In this document: in pieces, positions 8,601 to 12,876 of the stretch
Layout of the letters: every line of letters begins with the position of its first letter
How positions within the stretch are numbered: position 1 is the stretch's first letter
Source: Chthonomonadaceae bacterium
Lineage (GTDB): Bacteria; Armatimonadota; Chthonomonadetes; Chthonomonadales; Chthonomonadaceae
Length of the DNA: 12,876 bases
Assembly: GCA_025355115.1 (NCBI GenBank)
Contig: JANXLO010000091.1
Span: forward strand, 1-12,876
Direction of reading: 5' to 3'
Position numbers and translations under genes: made by a program
The notes under the pieces: model-generated
Seen by the model: the letters and a program-made list of their open reading frames with translations, nothing else
Database searches by the model: none
What the model was told of the DNA's origin: nothing

Positions 8601-10174
8601 TTGTACAGCAGGTGCGGGCGATTGGATAACACTGCCAGCGGCGTGTCTGTGCCCATGGAGCCCAGAGGCTGCTCGCCATTGGTCGCCATCGGATGCAGAA
8701 TGATCCGAATGTCCTCCAGAGTGTAACCGAACGCCTGCTGCCGGACGAGCAGTGGCTCTGAGTCTCGATGCTCGGCGGCGATCTGCTCGGGAGAAGCGGG
8801 CTCGATGTCCTTCAGGGTCTGGAGGTTCGCGGCAAGCCACTCCCCATAAGGCTGGCTGCCGCAGACATCTCGCTTGATCTCTTCATCGCTGACGATGCGG
8901 CCCTGCTCGGTATCCACGAGGAAGATTCTGCCGGGCTGCAGTCGGCCCTTGCTGCGCACCCGTGCCGGATCGACCGGCAGGACGCCAGTTTCGGAGGCCA
9001 TTATGACGAGATCGTCCTCGGTAACAATGTATCGGGCCGGACGCAGGCCGTTGCGGTCTAGGACGGCTCCAATGCAGACGCCGTCGGTAAAGGGCACGGC
9101 GGCAGGCCCGTCCCAGGGCTCCATGAGGCAGGCGTGGTACTCGTAGAACGCCTTTTTCTCCGCCGACATCTGCGGATCTTTGTCCCACGCTTCGGGTATG
9201 AGCATCATCATAACATGCGGCAGGCTGCGACCGGCGAGGGTGAGCAGCTCGATGGCGTTGTCAAGGGTGGCAGAGTCGGAGCCGGACTTGTTGACCAGCG
9301 GGAACAGCTTGGGCAACTCGTCCCCGAAGACCTCGGAGGTCATCCGAGCCTCTCTGGATCGCATCCAGTTGCGGTTTCCGCGTAGCGTGTTTATCTCGCC
9401 GTTGTGGGCGATGTAGCGGAACGGATGCGCCAGATCCCAGGTGGGAAAAGTGTTGGTGGAGAATCGCTGATGCACGAGAGCGAGCGCGCTCACGACGGCA
9501 GGATTCTGCAGGTCCGTGAAGTAAGCGGCGATGCGATCCGCCATCAGCAGGCCCTTGTAGACAATCGTGCGGGAGGAGAGGCTGTTGACGTAGAAGTAGC
9601 CCTCGTGCTCCAGGTCGAGATTTGCGATCTCGTTCTGAATGCGCCTGCGCAGCAGAAAGAGCCTGCGCTCGAATGCGAGTTGGTCGGGGAGGTCAGCGGC
9701 GCGAGCGAAAAACGCCTGCAGAATGACCGGCTCGACGCTGCGGGCGAGCCAGCCGAGCTGGTCGTGATCCACAGGAACGCTTCGCCAACTCAGCAGAGGC
9801 TGCCCAATATCAGCGGCAGTGCGCTCGATGATTCGCTGGTACAAGGAGCGTTCTTCCGCGTCGGCCGGCAGGAAGAACATCCCAACTCCGTACTGTCCTG
9901 GAGCAGGCAAAGAGACGCCCACGGCAGCAAGCTTCGCGGCAAAAAAATCGTGGGGTATCTGGAGCAGGATTCCTGCGCCGTCGCTTGTCTGCGGGTCGCA
10001 GCCCGTGGCTCCGCGATGGGCGAGATTCTTGAGGATATCGAGCGCGTTTTCAATAATGGAATGGGATTTGATGCCCTTAATGTGCACGACAAATCCAACT
10101 CCACAGGCATCGTGTTCGAACTGCGGGTCGTAGAGGCCATGCGCCGCAGGCAGTCTTCCGGGTCTGGATTTCAC
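5627..10174 (-). CDS. gltB: glutamate synthase (NADPH) large (alpha) subunit
   Basis: This 1515-residue alpha subunit of GOGAT makes glutamate from glutamine and 2-oxoglutarate. A short propeptide precedes Cys24 in DACGVGF, the nucleophile exposed on maturation of this Ntn amidotransferase. The glutaminase domain covers about 24-425, with the central domain to about 770. The FMN-binding synthase domain (about 815-1190) contains GGKSNTGEGGED and GYDGGTGASP. The 3Fe-4S cysteines are Cys1137, Cys1143 and Cys1148 in a C-x5-C-x4-C pattern. The C-terminal GXGXG beta-helix domain (about 1270-1450) includes GATSGEVYLRG and MTGGTVVVLG. The start is GTG: a TGA lies in frame two codons upstream, so no earlier start is possible, and GGGGAG is ten bases before it. 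A promoter lies about 190 bases upstream. The length and motifs are complete, with no frameshift. It heads a probable operon with the cysteine-rich gene, gltD and the reductase. Confidence 0.98.
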   Translation of the reverse strand: MKSRPGRLPAAHGLYDPQFEHDACGVGFVVHIKGIKSHSIIENALDILKNLAHRGATGCDPQTSDGAGILLQIPHDFFAAKLAAVGVSLPAPGQYGVGMFFLPADAEERSLYQRIIERTAADIGQPLLSWRSVPVDHDQLGWLARSVEPVILQAFFARAADLPDQLAFERRLFLLRRRIQNEIANLDLEHEGYFYVNSLSSRTIVYKGLLMADRIAAYFTDLQNPAVVSALALVHQRFSTNTFPTWDLAHPFRYIAHNGEINTLRGNRNWMRSREARMTSEVFGDELPKLFPLVNKSGSDSATLDNAIELLTLAGRSLPHVMMMLIPEAWDKDPQMSAEKKAFYEYHACLMEPWDGPAAVPFTDGVCIGAVLDRNGLRPARYIVTEDDLVIMASETGVLPVDPARVRSKGRLQPGRIFLVDTEQGRIVSDEEIKRDVCGSQPYGEWLAANLQTLKDIEPASPEQIAAEHRDSEPLLVRQQAFGYTLEDIRIILHPMATNGEQPLGSMGTDTPLAVLSNRPHLLYNYFKQLFAQVTNPPIDPIREELVTSLVDYIGGGGSLLSEGPEHACQIRLERPLLTNTELEQIRHIRSSDFRARTLSTLFTVGEESGLERALDALFAAADRAVEEGVTFFVLSDRGVCAERSPIPALLATSALHHHLVRQGTRNQVSLIIETGEAREVQHFCLLVGYGASAINPYLAYETIEDMKARNILPADLSAEKAIDKFIKAVDKGMIKTFAKMGISTLQSYKGAQIFEAIGLDQELVERYFTGTPSRLGGVKLEVLEREAVARHAFAYPPMHIPENLDLDPGGQYQWRRFGEHHHYNPDTVAKLQQAVRADDYKTFKTFTKAADDVSENLSTLRGLLRFVPGTSVPIDEVEPASEIVKRFVTGAMSLGSISREAHETLAIAMNRIGGKSNTGEGGEDPVRYVPAPNGDSRRSAIKQVASARFGVTAHYLVNADELQIKMAQGAKPGEGGELPGHKVDRYIADIRLSTPGVTLISPPPHHDIYSIEDLAQLIFDLKNVNPKARISVKLVSEVGVGTVAAGVAKAHADHVLISGYDGGTGASPISSIKHAGIPWEMGLAETQQVLVKNDLRGRIRVQTDGQLKTGRDVVVAALLGAEEFGFSSAPLVAMGCIMMRVCHLNTCPVGIATQDPVLRARFAGQPENVVAFFFFLAEEVREHMAELGFRTVDEMVGRMDRLDSSVAVAHWKADGLDLSPLLTMQSVAPEVAHRCIIGQDHGLDTAIDLHLIELAQSALDDATPVSIEMPIYNRNRTVGTMLSGRIAAKWGAEGLPEDTIRVNFNGSAGQSLGAFLMRGVTLTVEGDANDYVGKGLSGGRIVLYPPKQAPFDPAENIIAGNTILYGATSGEVYLRGTVGERFAVRNSGANAVVEGTGDHGCEYMTGGTVVVLGRTGRNFAAGMSGGVAYIWDREDDFRLRLNDNHGLIVLERVTEARDIEALKTLVENHQRHTRSDRAAAILQHWEEALPQFVKVVSLEFRRAQAAQEAEKASA

Positions 10175-10184
10175 GTTTCAGCAT

Positions 10185-10190
10185 CTCCCC
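10185..10190 (-). promoter_or_regulatory. ribosome binding site of gltB
   Basis: GGGGAG on the minus strand lies ten bases before the GTG at 10174. It supports the GTG start, because an ATG immediately after it (10184) is out of frame with gltB. The spacing is at the long end of normal. Confidence 0.5.
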
Positions 10191-10320
10191 AGGGCCGTCG
10201 GCGGCAGTGATGCCAGCCGCGCAGGATGATCGTACAGCAGGTCGCCGTGGAGAAACGGAACGCGGTTCTTTTTGCAGGTCGGAGGGGCACCCTACGGGAA
10301 GATCGAGGATCACGTTTCCA

Positions 10321-10335
10321 AACGGTTAGTCCGTT
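10321..10335 (-). repeat. short inverted repeat in the gltB leader
   Basis: On the minus strand AACGG-ACTAA-CCGTT forms a five-base-pair stem with a five-base loop, about 18 bases after the predicted transcription start. Two flanking G-T pairs could lengthen it in RNA. It could be a 5' stabilising hairpin or a small operator, or be coincidental, and it lacks a T-run, so it is not a terminator. Confidence 0.3.
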
Positions 10336-10359
10336 CACGACTCTGTGAATTGGGGATAC

Positions 10360-10389
10360 AGTATAGCACAATCAGAGGGGGCACGTCAA
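10360..10389 (-). promoter_or_regulatory. sigma70-type promoter of the gltB operon
   Basis: On the minus strand a -35 box TTGACG (10389-10384, five of six to TTGACA) and a -10 box TATACT (10365-10360, five of six to TATAAT) are separated by 18 bases. TGC directly precedes the -10 box, giving an extended -10 element. Transcription would start near 10353, leaving a leader of about 179 bases before the gltB GTG. It is the best promoter match in the window and correctly placed between htrA and gltB. Confidence 0.75.
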
Positions 10390-10453
10390 GACGCTCCTAA
10401 CGATTTACTGCTGGCGTTCACTTGATTTCGTCACGTGATGTGAAAGCATTCGC

Positions 10454-11602
10454 TTATTTCAGGAGATCGGGGCGCTCCTGAACTTTTAGGCGGATTTCGC
10501 GCGGGTGGGCTTCGCCGGGGCGGAGAACTCGGAGGGTCGCAGTCTCACCGTTGCGGTGGTTAGTAATGGCCTCGCGGACATCACGCACATCGCCGATTGG
10601 CTTGCCGTCCACGGAGAGGACGACGTCTCCCTCCTGCAGGCCAGCGCTCGCGGCGGGGGTTTCGGGGAGAACCTTATTTACGACAGCGCCAGTGTCCGGG
10701 GGCAGGCCCAGCTCCTGACCGCGCTCGACAGGAACAGGGTCCAGGGCAACGCCAATCCAGGCCTGGCGGGGGGCATGGAAGGTGGTTTTGCCGGTAGCGA
10801 TCAGCTCGCGGGCCACGCGGCGAACGACATTGGCGGGGAGGGCGAAGCCGAGGCCGATGCTGCCGCCATTGGGGCCCGCGCTCAGAATGGCGGTGTTGAT
10901 CCCGATGAGTTGGCCGTTGATGTTAGCGAGGGCGCCGCCGGAGTTGCCGCGATTGATAGGGGCATCGGTCTGAATCGCGCCGTCGAGGCTTCGGCCTTCG
11001 TCGAGTTGGAGGTTGCTGCGGTTGAGCGCGCTCACGACGCCGACGGTCACCGTGGAGCCGAGACCCATCGGGTTGCCGAGGGCAATCGACCACTCACCAA
11101 CCTGAACCTGATCGGAGTCTGTGAGATGAGCGACCGGAAGATTGTGAGCGTCAATCTTGACCACGGCGAGATCGGTGCGGGCATCCTTGCCGACCAGATG
11201 CGCGTAGTACCAGGCTCCGTCGGGGAGAGTGACACGAATCCGGTTTGCGCCCTCGATGACATGGCTGTTGGTGACTACGTAGCCGTCCGGAGTCAGGATG
11301 ACGCCGGAGCCTTTGCCCCGAACCTCCATGCCATAGGTGAGCGGGCTGACTGTCTCTTCCGAGTGAACTTTGCCGACCGTGTCGATGTTAACCACGGCAG
11401 GGGCGATTCGCTTGACGGCTTCGACAATGCGGTTGTCGCCGATGCTCATGGCGATCGGGGGCTGCTCCAGCAGATGCAGCGCGCGACTCTGCGCCTCAGT
11501 CGGATTGTCCGGCCGGGCAGCATACGCATGCAGCAGGAAGCCACCTGCGCCTGCGCCAGTCACGAAAATAAGCAGAGAACCCAGGACTCGCCGCCAGGAC
11601 AT
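10454..11602 (-). CDS. htrA: HtrA/DegP-family serine protease with one PDZ domain
   Basis: This 382-residue envelope quality-control protease has an N-terminal hydrophobic segment (about residues 5-28), which is a membrane anchor or uncleaved signal, so the catalytic part faces outside the cytoplasm. The trypsin-like domain (about 55-270) shows His114 in VVTNSHVIEG, Asp144 in RTDLAVVKI and Ser221 in NRGNSGGAL, a complete catalytic triad. A single PDZ domain follows (about 280-375), with ASAGLQEGDVVLSVDGKPI. One PDZ and an anchor place it nearer DegS/HhoA-type proteins than two-PDZ DegP. The ATG has a purine-rich GAGAGGGG about seven bases upstream. It starts 22 bases after ribH, suggesting a shared transcript with the riboflavin genes. 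Its stop is followed by a separate promoter for gltB. The family call is firm; the substrate is unknown. Confidence 0.96.
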   Translation of the reverse strand: MSWRRVLGSLLIFVTGAGAGGFLLHAYAARPDNPTEAQSRALHLLEQPPIAMSIGDNRIVEAVKRIAPAVVNIDTVGKVHSEETVSPLTYGMEVRGKGSGVILTPDGYVVTNSHVIEGANRIRVTLPDGAWYYAHLVGKDARTDLAVVKIDAHNLPVAHLTDSDQVQVGEWSIALGNPMGLGSTVTVGVVSALNRSNLQLDEGRSLDGAIQTDAPINRGNSGGALANINGQLIGINTAILSAGPNGGSIGLGFALPANVVRRVARELIATGKTTFHAPRQAWIGVALDPVPVERGQELGLPPDTGAVVNKVLPETPAASAGLQEGDVVLSVDGKPIGDVRDVREAITNHRNGETATLRVLRPGEAHPREIRLKVQERPDLLK

Positions 11603-11624
11603 TTGCGCACCCCTCTCGCGAACC

Positions 11625-12098
11625 TCACGCCCGAATCTGCTTCAGCACATGTGCCATCTCGACGGCGACGAGGGCGGCCTCCGCGCCTTTGTTGCCCGCC
11701 TTGCTGCCCGCCCGCTCAATCGCCTGCTCGATGCTCTCAACCGTGATGACGCCAAACGAGACCGGCAGTCCCGTCTCAAGAGCCACACTGTTCAAGCCCG
11801 AAGTGACCGCCGATGCGATCTGATCGTAGTGCGACGTCGCGCCGCGAATGACGCAGCCGAGCGCGATCAGACCATCGAACTTGCCTGTCTTCGCCAGCGC
11901 CTGAATCGCGACAGGAATCTCGAAGCTGCCGGGCACCCACACTACCGTGACCATATCCTCGCTCCCGCCGTGCCGTCGCACGGCGTCCAGCGCCCCTTCG
12001 AGCAGAGCTTTCGTGATGAACTCGTTCCAACGGCTGACGACTATGCCGAGACGCAGCCCCTGCGCGGTGATCGGCCCTTCAATTGTTTGATGCGGCAT
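11625..12098 (-). CDS. ribH: 6,7-dimethyl-8-ribityllumazine synthase
   Basis: This 157-residue enzyme catalyses the penultimate step of riboflavin synthesis. It condenses the ribitylamino-pyrimidine with 3,4-dihydroxy-2-butanone 4-phosphate, and family members form pentamers or 60-mer capsids. Visible family motifs are SRWNEFIT with the substrate-stacking aromatic Trp24, VPGSFEIP (55-62), [12 protein letters not shown] with catalytic His90, PVSFGVIT with Phe115, and the C-terminal AGNKGAEAA. The ATG has GGAG five bases upstream. It lies 97 bases after ribBA and 22 before htrA. The length is normal and no motif is missing. The 97-base gap to ribBA contains GC-rich sequence and short A/T runs but no promoter or terminator that I can support. 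Confidence 0.97.
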   Translation of the reverse strand: MPHQTIEGPITAQGLRLGIVVSRWNEFITKALLEGALDAVRRHGGSEDMVTVVWVPGSFEIPVAIQALAKTGKFDGLIALGCVIRGATSHYDQIASAVTSGLNSVALETGLPVSFGVITVESIEQAIERAGSKAGNKGAEAALVAVEMAHVLKQIRA

Positions 12099-12195
12099 GA
12101 CTGCTCCGAGGTTCAGACTAGAGAAAATAAGTTGCGAATTGGCGCGGCGCGCTCAGCCCGTACGCCATAAAAACAGAACGTCGAGGGAGCAGCCG

Positions 12196-12876
12196 CTAAG
12201 ACGCCTGTTCGTCGAGGACGGGAAGGACTCCTTCCGAGGTGAAGGCGTCCATATCGAGCAGATGCCCCATCTTCTCCTGCTTGGTCTTCAGGTAGCGATA
12301 GTTGTAGGGATTGGGCGCGACGGGCAGCGGGACCCACTCGACGATCTCCAGACCGTAGCCCTCCAGCCCCGCCACTTTTTTGGGGTTGTTGGTCATGAAG
12401 CGTACTTTCTTCAGGCCAATGTCCGCCATGATCTGCGCGCCGATGCCGTAGTCTCGCAGGTCGGGCTTGAAGCCGAGCATCTCGTTGGCCTGCACGGTGT
12501 CGGCCCCGTGATCCTGAAGCTCGTAGGCCTTCAATTTGTTGATGAGGCCGATCCCGCGCCCCTCCTGCTCCAGGTAGATAAGTGCGCCTCTGCCCGCCTC
12601 GGATATCTGCTGCAGGGCGTGGTGAAGCTGACTCCCGCAGTCGCAGCGCAGTGAGTCGAGCAGATCACCGGTAACGCAGGAGGAGTGAACTCGGACGAGC
12701 GTCGGCTCGCCGTCGCTGATGTCGCCTTTCACAAAAGCGACAGCCTGGAAGGGGGCCACGCTGGCTTCGTAGACATAGGCGATGAAGTCTCCAAAATGCG
12801 CTGTCGGAAGTCTGGTGGTCGCGACCCTCTCGATGAGGCGCTCCGTGCGGCGGCGATAGGCGATGAGGGAGGCGAC
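12196..12876 (-). CDS. ribBA: bifunctional RibBA, 3' part (GTP cyclohydrolase II domain; partial)
   Basis: The gene runs in from beyond the right edge; 226 codons are visible and the stop TAG is at 12196-12198. The first residues, [19 protein letters not shown], match the linker joining the DHBP-synthase (RibB) and GTP cyclohydrolase II (RibA) halves of RibBA, so the true start lies outside the window. A GTG at 12759 is therefore an internal Val codon, not a start. The RibA domain shows the zinc site C-x10-C-x-C (SSC...RCDCGSQ), EQEGRGIGL, and [16 protein letters not shown] cyclohydrolase II opens GTP to start riboflavin synthesis, while the RibB half makes dihydroxybutanone phosphate, the other substrate of RibH. 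RibA is certain; the RibB half is inferred from the linker. Confidence 0.94.
   Translation of the reverse strand, partial: VASLIAYRRRTERLIERVATTRLPTAHFGDFIAYVYEASVAPFQAVAFVKGDISDGEPTLVRVHSSCVTGDLLDSLRCDCGSQLHHALQQISEAGRGALIYLEQEGRGIGLINKLKAYELQDHGADTVQANEMLGFKPDLRDYGIGAQIMADIGLKKVRFMTNNPKKVAGLEGYGLEIVEWVPLPVAPNPYNYRYLKTKQEKMGHLLDMDAFTSEGVLPVLDEQAS

Larger units (their letters stand above)
10175..10453. other. htrA-gltB intergenic region and gltB leader
   Basis: These 279 bases contain the gltB promoter, the short inverted repeat and the gltB ribosome binding site. An eight-base palindrome, TCACGTGA, is at 10431-10438, 15 bases after the htrA stop. The hexamer TCACGT (plus strand) occurs at 10171, 10310 and 10431. 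I find no intrinsic terminator for htrA: the palindrome is not followed by a T-run on the minus strand. No tRNA-like, T-box or recognisable riboswitch structure was seen. A frame across the leader is open for 55 codons from a GTG at 10338 and ends in a TGA overlapping the gltB GTG, but its arginine-rich translation and poor ribosome binding site make it doubtful. Confidence 0.6.

Noticed and set aside
9404..10210. 268-codon plus-strand open frame antisense to the gltB start
   Set aside because: It is a shadow of the conserved glutaminase domain of gltB, with no domain or ribosome binding site of its own.
10401..10453. Intrinsic terminator after htrA
   Set aside because: The only symmetry is the eight-base palindrome TCACGTGA, with too small a loop and no following U-tract.
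10505..11746. 413-codon plus-strand open frame antisense to htrA
   Set aside because: It lies wholly over the htrA and ribH coding strand, its translation is low-complexity (Gly, Ala, Asp, Val) without motifs, and htrA is an unambiguous protease. Long antisense frames are common in GC-rich genes.
12099..12195. Promoter or terminator in the ribBA-ribH gap
   Set aside because: T-rich runs and a GC-rich stretch are present, but no properly spaced -35/-10 pair and no clean stem-plus-T-run could be built.
12196..12759. Stand-alone RibA starting at the GTG at 12759
   Set aside because: The same frame continues to the window edge with residues typical of the RibBA interdomain linker, so 12759 is an internal codon.

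Overview
This 12.9 kb window is a GC-rich bacterial chromosome segment of mostly housekeeping genes. All clear genes except the first are on the minus strand. I see no tRNA, rRNA, CRISPR array, insertion sequence or phage gene. The organism cannot be named from sequence alone. A fused RibBA, a one-PDZ HtrA protease, bacterial-type NADPH glutamate synthase and a large secreted protein with pre-peptidase C-terminal (PPC) domains would fit a phylum such as Armatimonadota, Planctomycetota or a relative. That placement is an inference and is weak.

Layout from left to right. Bases 1-51 may hold the last codons of an upstream plus-strand gene. A 12-base perfect palindrome resembling LacI-family operators (86-97) lies before a 726-residue exported PPC protein (155-2335, +). 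The rest, read on the minus strand from right to left, is: the 3' part of ribBA (enters from beyond 12876, ends 12196), ribH (12098-11625), an htrA-type protease (11602-10454), a 279-base intergenic region with a strong sigma70-type promoter, then gltB (10174-5627), a cysteine-rich putative metal-binding protein (5603-4896), gltD (4850-3384) and a YajO-like aldo/keto reductase (3346-2360). The PPC gene and the reductase gene converge with 24 bases between them and no recognisable intrinsic terminator.

How the genes fit together. GltB and GltD are the two subunits of NADPH-dependent glutamate synthase, an iron-sulfur flavoenzyme that makes two glutamates from glutamine and 2-oxoglutarate. RibBA and RibH make riboflavin precursors, so a flavin-synthesis block sits beside a consumer of FMN and FAD. 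The promoter at 10360-10389 probably drives gltB, the cysteine-rich gene, gltD and the reductase as one operon, because the gaps are only 23, 45 and 37 bases. The ribH-htrA gap is 22 bases, so the protease probably shares the riboflavin transcript.

The most novel item is the 235-residue protein encoded between gltB and gltD. It has 17 cysteines in paired, zinc-ribbon or treble-clef-like modules and a lysine-rich tail. Its base composition is lower in GC than the flanking genes, and I recognise no family for it. It is a candidate accessory factor for glutamate synthase, but its function is unknown.
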